Assembly (NCBI GenBank): GCA_029891345.1
Contig: CM057005.1
Span: 61,025,760-61,089,759 of the forward strand
DNA: 64,000 bases
Source of the DNA: Dryococelus australis
Taxonomy: Eukaryota > Arthropoda > Insecta > Phasmatodea > Phasmatidae
Reading direction: 5' to 3'
Shown here: one piece after another, positions 22,029 to 33,230 of the stretch
How the letters are laid out: the number at the start of each line of letters is the position of its first letter
Numbering within the stretch: position 1 is the first letter of the stretch
The notes under the pieces: generated by a model
Database searches by the model: none
Seen by the model: the letters and a program-made list of their open reading frames with translations, nothing else
Told to the model about the DNA's origin: nothing
Made by a program: the position numbers and the translations under genes

Positions 22029-22413
22029 TAAGCTCATATCATGTGTAAATGACAATGGAAATATGCATTTCTCTCGCAAGTCATTTTAAAATTACAGAAA
22101 TACATTTGGTCAAATTGATTATTTTAATTTCTGCTACGGCACGAAGGGGCGCAGTAGCATATCTTCGCATTTGCGTTCAGGACGCGAGTCGCGGTACCGG
22201 ACCAGCCATCTTGGTTTCTGTGATTTACCAACATCACACACGAGAATGCTTGCTAGATTCTTGATTCTCAGAGTAAGTTGCCGAGGCTCCAATTACCCTC
22301 ACCAACCTACCATTTCTTGGATGGTGTATCGAGAAACAAATTTTTAGAACCCGGCAAGTTATCGCCGCGGGGAAACTTTGCAAAGCACCGGTCTACATGC
22401 TGTAGGATGTTGA

Positions 22414-23200
22414 GGTTGAAGTAAAGCAACTGCCTATGGAGCACTGCGCCTGACTATACGATGTGAAGAACTCATAGAAAAAGTAGTACAGACACATTAA
22501 AAATGGCCAAAAAGGTACGATCTATGTCGTGTATGAAAGAAGTATGTATATATTTTGCAAAATTATAAAATATTTTGCGAAAATATACTTTTTTAATGTA
22601 AAAAAATAGTCGATCGATAGAGTCCGTATTGTTAACAAAATGTAAGCGCATTTCTGTTCTGGACGCTTTGGAAAGCATAATTTACAAGAAAATCTTCCTC
22701 AAGAAAGATCGTAAATATATTTACTGTGATAATATGTAATAAAATCATACTAATAATGTATCACATCAAATTGTAATTAACTTTATTTACGTCAGGTTCA
22801 GCCATAAATGTTTGTTGCAAATAGACGCATTAAAAATAAATTATAAAAGTTATTTCCTTCATTATTATTACAATTTTCTTACAGGCAATAGTAGTAAAAA
22901 TTATGACGAAATTCCACGACGAAGATTTTCTTGCAAATTCTGCTTTCTGAAGCATCTAGAATGGAATTATGCTCAAATTTGGTTTAAAAATACAGACAAT
23001 ATTATTTGAATGTTTATTTACATTTAAAAAATATATTTTCGTAAAATATTTTATAACGTTGCAAAATACATATATTCTTCTTTCATATACAGCATAAATC
23101 GCACTTTTCTGACAATTTTTATGGTGTCTGTACCCCTTTATTATGAGTTCTTCACGTATAGTCGGGTGAAGTGCTCCATAGGCAGTTTCTTTATTCAACC
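22414..23200. mobile_element. Foldback element with about 300 bp arms, TTAA-type flanks
   Basis: The left arm starts GGTTGAAGTAAAGCAACTGC and the right arm inverted starts GGTTGAATAAAGAAACTGCC. The arms stay alignable with gaps through ACTATACG, GAAGAACTCAT and down to AAGAAAATCTTC, leaving a unique centre of about 150-200 bp. Flanks are TTGA (22410-22413) and TTAA (23201-23204), one change from a TTAA duplication. There is no transposase; minus-strand frames inside are shadows. It is probably an old piggyBac-like foldback. Confidence 0.75.
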
Positions 23201-23646
23201 TTAAGGGTTCCGCCTGCCTAGCTCTTGAACTGCGTCACAGAGTGTTTGAAATTCTGTTTTTTTTTTTTTTTTTTCGACGAAACTATTAAACGTGCACCCA
23301 GCGTGCTTTCCCACGAGAATACGTCATACCCCAGACGAGGACGGAATGGAATATTTAAGCTACCACGCGTGTTGTCAATATTATTTTGGAACCCTGTAAC
23401 ATATCTAAAGCCGGCTTTTCCAGACTGCCGTATCTAAAAACATACTAGTCGGGCACGAGCCAAACTAGGATAGAAGTCTGTATTGAACTTCGCTGCAGAC
23501 TTTTCATCAATAAAATGATAGGGTCGCCGCTGAAAGTTTCATAGGTACACGCAGCACTACGAGAACACTGCACGTCAGTTCAAAGCCTGCGCGCAGCGGC
23601 GATGGCTCTCTTGTAGCACGTGCCAATTAGCCCTTATAGATCCTAC

Positions 23647-24045
23647 TAGAGATGGGATAATCGCATCATTTTGTAACTCGAATGAATTGAGTACGATTAT
23701 TTTTTAATCGAATAAAAAATATGTAAAATAATCGATTGTTATGCTCTTATCCATACATAAAAATTGACCTAGAATACTGTATATTTCTATAAATTTGTTT
23801 AAAACTATTCTCGCCAATTTTTGTTCCTCTTTTCATTTAATAATTTCTGCTAATTCGAAAATTTGATGTTTAAAAATTATATTTTATGTTCTTAATAAAT
23901 CAGAAACATGTAGGTAACTGCAATGTTTTGTTTTGTTTAAGTATAAACACCTTGAAATCGTGATTAATCGAATTGTTTTAAAACAATCGATAAATCGATA
24001 ATAACTAAATAATCGATTATTTTACGAACGATTATCCCATCATTA
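23647..24045. mobile_element. hAT-like MITE (TAGAGATGGGATAATCG ends)
   Basis: Ends TAGAGATGGGATAATCG and inverted TAATGATGGGATAATCG bound 399 bp of very AT-rich sequence with inner ATCGATTA-type subrepeats (AATCGATTGTT, AATCGATAAATCGATAA). TAGRGATGGG ends with ATCG-rich interiors are typical of arthropod hAT MITEs. Flanking 8-mers gatcctac and gctcccgc agree at 5 of 8, as expected for an old 8 bp duplication. Confidence 0.75.
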
Positions 24046-24600
24046 GCTCCCGCGATTCGCGACAAAAAAAAAACGATGCAGGCAGGCGGGAACCTAAACA
24101 GAGCTACATATGGCATTGTTGCACGTGAGAAGTACAGCAGACTCCGTCTTCGCACCGGCTAGTGGAAGCTAGCGCAAACATCCTCTACCGAGGGGGTTTC
24201 CCCGCTTAGTTCATGAGCGAGTGAGTCCCGTTGTTGACAAGACAGCGGTCAAGGACACCTCCAGCGACAAGCCAACCACTCGTCGTACTGATCGCAGGGG
24301 ATATGGGTTTTCCTGCGGACAGCGTCACGAAACGGCATTGTCCGAAAGGTCAACGATTCGCCGATAAAGAAGTCGCCCGTCTCATAAATACTATTAAGGC
24401 GCGTGTCCTGCAGGCTATTCACAGCGAAGCGATCACTTTTCAAGGCCCTCTCAATCTATAGACCAAAGATGAGGTAGACAGCTTATTCGTCTTATGTGCG
24501 TGTACTGAACATTGATCAACCCCAAAAAACACAACTGTCAAAGTCACATGGTCAACAGTGATGAAACTGTCTGTATCTTAATATTTTAAATGACAATCAC
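24046..24600. other. No gene supported
   Basis: A moderately GC-rich stretch (24160-24460) has antisense-overlapping open frames (24231-24461 plus, 24249-24443 minus). Neither has a motif I recognise. Confidence 0.35.
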
Positions 24601-24775
24601 CAGAGACCTGCGAAATTCGCGTTATTATTTGGAGACTCGTTGAACTTTAAACACGTGTAACTTTGCAATAAGTTTTTCATTGGACTATACTTTATATATA
24701 TATATATATATATGTATATATTACTGTGAAGTTCAGCCAGATGCCAAATAATAACGCGAATTTCGCATGTCTCTA
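24601..24775. mobile_element. hAT-like MITE (CAGAGACCTGCGAAATTCGC ends), small
   Basis: Terminal repeats of about 31 bp are nearly perfect: CAGAGACCTGCGAAATTCGC against inverted TAGAGACATGCGAAATTCGC, both going on GTTATTATTTGG. They flank a centre with a (TA)n tract at about 24692-24712. Left flank acaatcac and right flank agaatcac match 7 of 8, a clear 8 bp duplication. The element is 175 bp. A relative lies at 43193-43481. Confidence 0.85.
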
Positions 24776-25059
24776 AGAATCACTAACATATGAATAAAAT
24801 ACTTTTACTAATATGAATTAATTCAAACTGTATTGCAAATTGGTTAGATGAAGTCTAAAAAAATTCTCAAAACATTTTTTTTACAAATAAGTTTTCTAAC
24901 CTAACATCCGAACGACGCCGTTTCGACAAGACGTGTTGGCAGAAAAGTAGTTCATTGCTGGGACACGGAGATTGGTTGTGCGCAGCCAGTGAGATCGGTG
25001 TACCGCAACTTTAGTCTGCGCTCCCAACAGGCATTATTAACCACTGTAGTCAATTCGCT

Positions 25060-25395
25060 GTTACTTCCAACTTCCCTGAAGCCTTGCTAAAGTTCTGCTG
25101 CCAGTATATTACTCCATCTCATGCAAACAAAGCATAAACAAATCTAGAAAATGACACCAAAGGGACTATTAATATTCTTTATAAGAACTATTTCTTATCA
25201 GGCATTACCAACAAACCTGTTTTCTTACTGTTTTAATTCAATGTTATAATTTATAATTATTTTATAAGTTACAAAATGTAATTCAATTAAAAATAAGGTA
25301 CTCTCGTCCTAACAGAAGAATAAACCGCTTGTGATAAAAGGCGTATTTAGAAAATAACCAGACACGTTATACATGGGGTGATTTTTCAAAGTTAG
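25060..25395 (+). repeat. Unclassified interspersed repeat, copy 1 of 3
   Basis: Shares ordered blocks with 29115-29940 and 37150-37515: CTGAAGCC..TGCT, then TCTAGAAAATGACACCAAAG, AGAACTATTTCTTATCAGGC and CGTATTTAGAAAATAACCAG, ending GGTGATTTTTCAAAG. No terminal inverted repeat or coding sequence was seen. Its left limit is vague. It abuts the truncated MITE K. Confidence 0.6.
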
Positions 25396-25595
25396 ATTGA
25401 ATAATAGACTATAACAAATATATATGTTACTGTAGCCTCAGACGTTAGATATCAGAGTTGTGAATTGTATACACTGTGTTTATTAGTCAGATGTCAATGT
25501 TTGTATTAAAAAAAGTGGCGGAAAAATAGAAATTAGCTGAAAGGAAAAATTTTGCTGGGCCTCAAAAAGTGCTAACATTTACCGTGAGTTGCCTA
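25396..25595 (+). mobile_element. TAGGCTGTTCACGG MITE, short core, 5' truncated (copy K)
   Basis: The interior (TGTAGCCTCAGACGTTAG, GTATACACTGTGTTTATTAG) aligns with copy H. The right end GTGCTAACATTTACCGTGAG, then TTGCCTA, is an eroded terminal repeat. The left 40-45 bp with the other terminal repeat is gone or replaced by the preceding repeat. Confidence 0.65.
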
Positions 25596-26275
25596 TGCCT
25601 GACTGCAGTTTGTCTGTAAAACACGTAAAAAACTATTCCACGTAAGCAATATATGTTTGCACTTGAAAACGAGATAAGACTTAAAACTAGGGCGGAATAC
25701 AACTTTCAACATATCACGCTTACAGCAAACACTATTTCGAAGCTCTTTGACGTGGCCAAAAATACACTTTCAGAGTGTTACAATGTAAAATATCCTCGCC
25801 GAATTCCTGCGGAACATTTAGCATTGAACATTGATAGAGACTTTCCACCAATAAAATCACAGGGTTGGCCGAGAAAGGGTGACGACGGTAAAAAAAAAAA
25901 AAAAAAAAGCAATCCTGGAAACCCGTGCCATTCTTCGACAGGCATCATCATGTTGTCAAATTGTACGCTGAATCCACACCAGTGAGGGAAACGCACCAGG
26001 CCTCAGAATATCCCGGACTTATCACTCTGCAGTCTGTGTACTCCCGATCACTGCCATGGAAGATCAAGCATCAGAGGAGGTTTCTCGCCGCACCATGAAG
26101 CCAGCAGTTCCGGCGGCGTGTCGCTCAGCAATCAAGTCCGAAATTGTGCGCTATCCGGTGATCCATCATAGTCTAGTATAGTGCGCGCCAGATTAGTGCT
26201 TCCGCGTAGCAATGGAAATATTCCCATTCCCAGGTATAATGACTGTTGAGCTGGGGACTGATCTTAAGGGTATAC
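25596..26275. other. No gene supported
   Basis: A 110-codon plus frame at 25653-25985 ends in an A18 run translated as poly-Lys. No domain is recognised and the splice context is poor. Confidence 0.35.
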
Positions 26276-26440
26276 TTACTGTTTGTGCCATAGCTGGAAT
26301 TCTTGGGATGTCACTCTCTCCCTCAAAAGTCGCTTCCCGCCAAATAAGTTGGAGTTATAAGTCCACACAAGCCTGAATTCGTCACTTAAGATACTGCGTT
26401 GCCATTCCTCAGCTGTCCGTGCCAACCGGTTTGGACGAAA
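26276..26440 (-). pseudogene. Tc1-like transposase fragment
   Basis: On minus the frame reads FRPNRLARTAEEWQRSILSD and then EFRLVWTYNSN. The AEEWQRSILSDE block fits the W..V.FSDE motif around the first catalytic Asp of DD34E transposases. Upstream at about 26450-26530 another frame gives RRLTEEYLHSRLPYYAR, which resembles the preceding helix-turn-helix linker, so a larger relic may reach to about 26830. The residues after the motif (FGGKRLLRERVT) fit less well. No terminal repeats were found. Confidence 0.5.
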
Positions 26441-27064
26441 CTACAAACGAAGACGCTATTCTGGGGCGTCAGTAGAAGCGGGCGTAGTAAGGAAGTCGAG
26501 AATGCAAATACTCTTCTGTAAGTCGCCTAGCAATAGTGCCGGAGGGAAAAGTAATCAGTAGTGATGCTCTCGTGTGTGTCTGGACGGTAGAGAGACTCTT
26601 GTTTGTTGTGTTCGTCTCTTCTCGTTGTCATTCTGGGACGCACAGAGACCTCTCGGGGCGCGTGTGTTCACACATATCCATACTGTCCCAAATATCGCCG
26701 CAGGATTCTACCGTAACGGTTCAGGGCCGAGCAATTCGACGGGATTTCCACCCTTCCTGCCATAGTTCAGCTGACAATACCTGTGTAGAATACGTCGCCA
26801 AGGCATGATGGCTACTCTCTCCATACACACACTGATTACAGTGCACACAGCTTCTTCCCGCGACCGTTTACGCTACTAGCGTTTCAGCGGAGTAAGCAGT
26901 TCTACGCGACAAATAACAGCCAAACGTAGATCAATTGAAATTGATAATTTTTGGGGGTGCGACTATTTTTATAGCAATTAGTGTATTAAGTTTGACGTTA
27001 TATATGTCGTCCAACAACACAAGGTCAATTACAGGATAACACATGATTTGTAGGAAGGAAATAG

Positions 27065-27225
27065 GGAAAGTAAGCTGAAAAAAAGATTCCTCAGCTTCGC
27101 TTGGAATGGGGATAAAAAACCTCGCGATAAAAACCATTCGCCCCATTACATTCGGCCTGGATCGAATGCACGACCTCCGAAATATGTCATACTAGTTGCC
27201 ACATTATCGAATGCGCCCAGGTTGA
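27065..27225 (-). mobile_element. tRNA-derived SINE fragment
   Basis: On minus, TGGCAACTAGTATGACAT resembles an A box region and GTGCATTCGATCCAGGCCG a B box (ATTCGATCC), about 28 bp apart. SINE-like body text follows (GGTTTTTATCGCGAGG, GAAGCTGAGGAATC). The arrangement is common in arthropod SINEs. Neither end is sharp. Confidence 0.5.
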
Positions 27226-29110
27226 CAAAAACCCTTGGTTGGCATAATACAGAGATATGTGACATTTTACTGTAGTAAATTTGTGCATTCGTATATAAAA
27301 ACGCGCCTATCGAATTTATCATAAACAATATTTCAAACTAGTTTCAAAGCCCGATTTTTTAAATGTTATTAGACCAATATTTGGGTCTCTTTCCATGTAT
27401 AATATCTCCTCTATAGAGCTTTCTAAATTCAATCACAATAGCATTTTGAGTCCTTGTTTAGGCAACACCTCGAAGCTCTCATTCGTCATTTGGCAAACAA
27501 TTTGTCAAAAGTTATTTCACCCAGTTATCTTCCTCATCGCATCTATATTCCTCTCCACTCTCACCTGTCTTCGTGGCGCGTCACGGGAACGACAAGCAAC
27601 ATCTGGCGGAGCTTTATTTTCACTCTCGGACCCAGGTGCCTGGAAGCGATGCACTTATGGAAATCGTCTTCGGGTCGGACATTCTCCCAGTCTCCTTCAC
27701 ATTTATATCCATCCCCGTCTTCGGAAGGAAAAAAAATATGACCTGAAAAGTAGCTGTCCATCGAAATTCCTTTTCGCACCGCGAGTACGAAAGTACAAGA
27801 ATATTACTCCTGCGAGTATATTGGACTGGGAAGTAATACAGCTGCACTATATATGAAACATCGCTGAAAAATGCACATGCACTGCGTACTAACATTAAAT
27901 TTCGTACGCTACAAGAAATTGCCCCGTAGTGTTTGGAGTTAGCATATTACATGTATTTCGCAAATTACTGTGTACAAACATGCACGAATTGTAAATGCAG
28001 TAGCATCAATGCTTGTTAATTTCATCCTAAAAATATATGGTTGTAAATTTTTTAAGGGACATTGGAAATAATAAAATATCATTGATCGAATGGACAGCGT
28101 AGTTCAATTGCTGTATCAAGTATGACCAATGGAAACCAATTATGTACGTGTGTATACAGACGCCTATAATTTGATCAAACTTCTCTTTGATTATAATTCA
28201 GATGTATTCAAAATATTGTTTTCAAGACACCAATAATGTATTTGTTTATTTTGGTTGACACTATAATTTCCGTCGAAGTAGCTTAGTTTTTAGGAATCAC
28301 AGCTATAAACCAAATATTTGTTCTTTTTTTAATAATAATTTTTCTTGATTAGATTTCGCATTTCCTGGCTGGTTCTGGTCGGCTCATAACAGAGAATTAT
28401 GGAGCGCGGGTAAGGGTGAAATGAAGCGAAGATCGAGAAATGGCGGAATATAGTTTAGCCTCGCCTACCAGAAACATGTTCTGATCCTAAGATTCTGAAC
28501 ATAAGAAACTAACGTCTCGCAGATAACCTAGTGCAGATGTAGACTTCTTGAAGCACGTAGTTAACATCGGGGAAAGCAGGTGAACTGTAATTTGTATTAC
28601 GCATTGCGGAACATCGCAACTTTTGCTGACAACGACATGATGTTACTGGAAGAAATTAAACCGTTAGGGATGAAAAATTTTTCACCTCACATCGTACTGG
28701 TGTATACGTGTAACTGGTGTGATTTGCTGCAACGAAAGACAGAGGGTTTTTAACTCTTTCCGTCAAGCGGACGTATGTTAAATATTATAAAATACCTGAT
28801 GTATGGTACCAAGCGAAGGTTCAAAATTCTTTTTCCCAATGGAAAATAAATTTTTTTTCCTGGTGAAAATTGACCACGTATTTAATACCTTCTGGTTCAC
28901 ATCCTGCAACGTTACATTGGCCAAATGATGCAGAGTAGTTAGCCTAAGTGATACGACTCTTTTACGCAGCACGGAAAGGTGCGTTCTCATATGACCATTA
29001 TTATAAGATCAAGTGTCTGCAAGAGCCAAATCTGCATTCCTTCTCTCGCAAGTTAGTGGAGAGAACTACAAGCGTGCGCAGGATGTGTGAAAGGTGTTTG
29101 TTTGGTGGAC
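27226..29110. other. No gene supported
   Basis: Includes a 153-codon plus frame (27395-27856) overlapped by 95-codon plus and 91- and 72-codon minus frames, so it is a locally stop-poor patch and not a gene with a preferred frame. The rest is AT-rich without bounded repeats. Confidence 0.35.
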
Positions 29111-29114
29111 ACTG

Positions 29115-29940
29115 GACAAAAACAACTATAATCCATTCACGGTTACTTCACACTTTTCTGAAGCCCTGCTTATGCTCTGCTTTCGGGATATTCCTCTGCC
29201 TCTTGCAAACTAACCTTAACTAAGTCTAGAAAATCACAGCAGAGGACACAGCACAATATTCGTGAGCACTCAGTTGTAATATTATCCTGCATGAGAACTA
29301 TTTCTTAATAGGTGCTAAAGGCTGTTCACGATAAAGTGAGCACTTTAGAAATGAACCTTAGAAAAAAGTCACTGCTCCTGCATGCATATATTTTAATGGG
29401 CGCACCGAGTGACATTCGCCCAGTAAAGTTGGTAACGATGGATGAGAAGTAGTTCAATATTCTAACGTCGAATAAAAAGTGTTAGGTAACCATTTACCAT
29501 AACTTAAACTTATTTCTTTCGCTTTCTGTTTTTTAATGCATCGAAGTGTAAAAATTAGCGGATTTATAAAGTACTTCCTTTGTAAATAATTTCAGTGTTT
29601 CATTTGATCAACGCGTGAATAAAGTGACGAGGCCCATGGAACTGTTAATTTTACATAAGGCGGGGATTACCCAACGTGTACACAAGTAGATCTTAAGCAG
29701 GTCTTTCAAAAGTGCTCAGTTTATCGTGAACAGCCTATACCAACACATATTTTTCCTCACCGATTTATTCAGTTTTTTCTTATGAATACAATAACGTATA
29801 AATAAAATATAGGCAAAACTTCCATTTAACGAAAAATTAGATACACCTGTGTTTACATAGGTATAAAACGCTTGACACATGGCATATTTAGGAAATAATC
29901 AAATACGTAATACATGGTGTGATTTTTCAAAGGTTTGTGT
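29115..29940 (+). repeat. Unclassified interspersed repeat, copy 2 of 3, split by MITE C
   Basis: The left part 29115-29317 and right part 29738-29940 together match copy 1. The break is at GGTGCTA...TACCAACACA, where copy 1 reads GCATTACCAACAAA without interruption. This is the empty-site proof that MITE C inserted at a TA and duplicated it. Confidence 0.65.
29318..29737 (-). mobile_element. TAGGCTGTTCACGG MITE, long core, reverse orientation (copy C)
   Basis: AAGGCTGTTCACGATAAAGT at the left and inverted TAGGCTGTTCACGATAAACT at the right are flanked by TA (29316-29317, 29738-29739). It is 420 bp and collinear with copies A, B, D and I when reversed. It sits inside the interspersed repeat of the surrounding interval and is therefore younger than that repeat. 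Confidence 0.9.
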
Positions 29941-30495
29941 TAAAACGTCCGAAGTAACCGTAAATGGAATTCTGTGCTGAAATTACTTGCTGATACTTGA
30001 CGTATTCGAAATGTCCAGAATCTTCTGCTTTGACATGTACAAACTTGAAGGTTTTTTTGTGTCAATGTTTCTGTGACCTTTTTAAGATTCAGTTTGAGAG
30101 TATTGATAGTAAAAGATTATGATGATGTGTACTGAAGCCCGAATTTTGACTTGGCTAGCGCAAGGTCACGTTGATTTTGGAGCTCTCTATTAGACATTGA
30201 ATGTCAAGGTTACGTTAATGGATGGGAAATATGTCAGTGTATTTCTTTGAGGTTCAAAAATTTCGTTCCCAAATTTTCAAACTTTGTACAAAACCATTTT
30301 CTGTGTAGAAAAATCTGAGAGAGGATTGCAGCTACTAGTTTATTTAGTCATAATAATGCCGTTCTATATCCTATATCAATTCGTCTAAATTTATATGAAT
30401 GATGTTCCATACCCACCAACCGCTTAAAAATTTAAGGATCTGTGCCGAAAATAAAATACGAGTAACCCAGTAACCAGTGTGAAAGGAGAAACTGT
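29941..30495. other. No feature seen
   Basis: AT-rich sequence without a credible open frame or repeat boundary. Confidence 0.4.
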
Positions 30496-30497
30496 TA

Positions 30498-30915
30498 TAT
30501 GCTGTTCACGATATGATCACATTTGAGAGCCCTGATTTATATATACTTATATGTACGCCGTGTCTTCTTCCGCCTTGTGTGAAATTAACATCACCCCGGG
30601 CCTCAGCACTTTATTGGTGCGTCGCTCAAGTGAAACTGTAAAATTATTAGAAAAGTAAATATTTTATAAATCTGCTCATTTCTACACTTCCAAGCATTAA
30701 AAAAGCAGCAAAGGAAAGAAATAATTTAAGCTAACACAAATGGTTGCCTAACCCCTTTTATTCGACGTTTAGATATGGAACTACTTTCCATCCTTCGTTA
30801 CCAACTTCACTGGGCGAATGTCCCCCAGAGCGCCCGTAAAAATCCATGCAATGCGGGGAAATTTACTTTTTCTAAGGTTGATTTCGAAAGTGCTCATTTT
30901 ATAGTGAACAGGCTT
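30498..30915 (+). mobile_element. TAGGCTGTTCACGG MITE, long core (copy D)
   Basis: The left end TATGCTGTTCACGATATGAT and right end TTTTATAGTGAACAGGCTT are flanked by TA (30496-30497, 30916-30917). It is 418 bp and its core matches copies B and I (CGTCGCTCAAGTGAAACTGT, GACGTTTAGATATGGAACTA). Confidence 0.85.
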
Positions 30916-31437
30916 TACTCAGACACACGGAGGTGTAAACATAAACAAATAAACTTGTATGCAGTAAATATTTAGTAAATAACATATTTAGTAAATAAGC
31001 TATCTGCCCCAAACAAACCGGCCACAAACAAGGACTAACTAAACTAAAATTTACGTTGATATCATACCTAAATACCGCCTTAATTGACGCCTGCAACATT
31101 TTATAAGAATTAATACGTAATAATATAGAACGCTACTAAATTTCTTTTATAAATTAGTATTTTGTTTTACATATTGCTGTTTCTTGTAAAGTTTCACGTC
31201 ATGTTTCTTATATCATTAAACAGAATTAAGTCATTATAAATGTGCTGAAATAAATGCACGTAATGAATTCACTAAGTAATATCACCAATTTGCCGCTATT
31301 CAGGAAGTAAGTGGAGTTAAAGTATTAATATTAAGGCTTACGTATCTCGTGTTTTACTAGAGCGATTTTCGTCAATTATGGAGACAAAGTCCTTCTACTG
31401 AGTCACTTTGATTATTTCATGACAATTTTTTGTGTGT

Positions 31438-31978
31438 GTCATCATCATCATCATCAGCCAGTTAAATCATGAAATTATGGGGCGTGTTAGAGTTAGGAAT
31501 TAATGTAGAATTTCAATAGTATTCTCCAGGTAGAACGGTCTTGGGCGATTCTCTGCCAGTTAAATCCAGCAACCCTGCTGCGTATGTCTTTGTCCCAACT
31601 GTCTGGTTGTCTTCCTATTTGTCTCCGATTATTTCTTGGACTCCATTCCAACACCATCATGGTCAATCTTTTATCTTTCGTCCGAGCAGCATGCCCGGCC
31701 CATTGCCCCTTCGAGGTGGCTGAATTCTTCAAGGCGTCTTTAACTTTAGTAACTGATCTGATGTCTGTTGCTTTTTTTTATTGTATTTTATAGTAAAACC
31801 CCAGCATTAACCTTTCCATAGCTCTTTGGGATGTTCTAAGTTTTCCTTTTGTAAATTCACTGTGTGTCCAGGTCTCACAGCTGTAAGTCAGCACTGGAAG
31901 AATGCACTGGTCGTAAAATGTTTTCTTTAGATTTATGGGCGTATATATATATATATAATGTTTAGTAGCAATGTTCAA
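31438..31978 (-). pseudogene. RTE-type LINE, 3' end fragment
   Basis: The minus strand encodes the tail of an insect RTE polyprotein: QCILPVLTYSCETWTHSEFT, RTSQRAMERLMLGF, then KNSATSKGQWAGHAARTKDK, LEWSPRNNRRQIGRQP and AGFNWQRIAQDRSTWRILL. These are the conserved blocks after the reverse transcriptase fingers and palm (LPVLTYG.ETWT, QRAMER.MLG, WAGH.AR). One in-frame stop at about 31776 separates the first two blocks from the rest, which stay in the same frame. The 3' end is a short (GAT)n tail (CATCATCATCATC on plus at about 31440), typical of RTE. The 5' side is cut off near a (TA)n tract at about 31945. It is dead on arrival, with no endonuclease or polymerase core. Confidence 0.85.
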
Positions 31979-31979
31979 A

Positions 31980-32890
31980 AATTGCTTAGTCTTATTGCTA
32001 AATAGGTCCGAAGTCCGAGGTCCTAGTTTCCCTGCATGACGCTAACCGCCAAGTCAGAGCCAAAAATACAAAACTGTGAGAGTCCTTGGCTTAAGGAGAC
32101 CGTCACAAACTAAACACTCGACTTGAAGTGGCTGGCAGTCCAGTCTGAAGAGCTCTCAAGCAAATTTTCCCTCTCATGGGATTTCCTTTCGATGTTTTTC
32201 ATTAGTCGAAACAATATTTTTCACTTACTTGTACCTTACTACAACCTACGTTTGATTCGCATGGAAGAATTTTAAAGGGTTCTACATTCAATCATTATTA
32301 TGAGCTCAAAAATGGTGCCCAATGAAGTTGGAATAATTAATCGTCTGAAATTTTTGAGCCGACGTCAGTTGATCTACTTCACTACTTCTTTCACATGGTA
32401 GGCAATGTTTACCGTGGTGATTACAAATTTAATTTCTAAACGTAACCTATTTTCTTACGTTTTGCACAATCTCAAATACTTAAAAAGCAAAAATTACAAA
32501 TATACAACCTGACTATGAACAATAGTTTCTGATTGAGAAATGTACGTAGTGACGACTTTAAACATACGTATACACGGATCATATTATTATAATTTCGTTG
32601 ATTATTTGCAGAACACTATATTCGTATATATATATATAAGAGAGAGCATAATTTAATTCTTTGTATTTTCGTAATGATTTTGAAGTTGATTATGTTTTAC
32701 ATTCTTCTACTTACAGCAACAATATACATATTTACAATATCAATGAATATAACTTCTTTGTGGAGAACGTGTTAATAATTTTGAGCGGAAAAATTTGCAC
32801 ACAGTTTTTCTTGCGAGGTGTAAACCATGAAATGTTTCAATTCCCCTTCATGTCTTTTAGCATACAAGTCTTTTAATTTTTTAAAAGTAA
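31980..32890. other. No feature seen
   Basis: AT-rich; a 71-codon plus frame at 32661-32876 is Asn/Phe/Ile-rich and looks random. Confidence 0.4.
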
Positions 32891-32892
32891 TT

Positions 32893-33230
32893 TAGCGGCC
32901 GTTGTGGTGTAGCAGCTAAAGTACTTGCCTATATAGGCTGCTCACGGTAAAGAGCACTTTTGAGCTCCTGGTTACTTTTTCATTTCAGCCATTTTGTTTC
33001 CTGCAATCACATTTTTACAAAAATATTGCCACGTAAGTAATAAACACCTTGTGTAGATACCACCCCATTGGGAAATTAACGTCTTAGGCTAGAATGAAAT
33101 ATATTTATCGACTATTTTTCAAAACGAGAAGGCTTTAAATAGTGCTCACTTTACCGTGAATGGCCTATACCAAGGAGATCCTGGTTCGACCTCTGGCGGG
33201 ATGACTGGGCGCACTGGGCCGCGAATGCAT
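32893..33230 (+). mobile_element. tRNA-derived SINE split by MITE E
   Basis: The left part GCGGCCGTTGTGGTGTAGCA carries a consensus A box (TGGTGTAGCAG). The right part (from 33168) continues CCAAGGAGATCCTGGTTCGA with the B box GGTTCGACCTC, then GGCGGGATGACTGG. Removing MITE E and one TA restores normal A-B spacing (about 32 bp). The head matches the SINEs at 59150-59368 and 62160-62422. Confidence 0.75.
32934..33167 (+). mobile_element. TAGGCTGTTCACGG MITE, short core (copy E)
   Basis: TAGGCTGCTCACGGTAAAG at the left, inverted TAGGCCATTCACGGTAAAGT at the right, TA at 32932-32933 and 33168-33169, 234 bp. The core (GCCATTTTGTTTCCTGCAAT, TTGCCACGTAAGTAATAAAC) matches copies F, G and H. It lies between the A and B boxes of a SINE. 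Confidence 0.9.

Noticed and set aside
27395-27856. 153-codon frame, the longest in the window
   Set aside because: It is overlapped by other open frames on both strands and has no motif, no clear splice context and a biased Ser/Leu/Arg composition.
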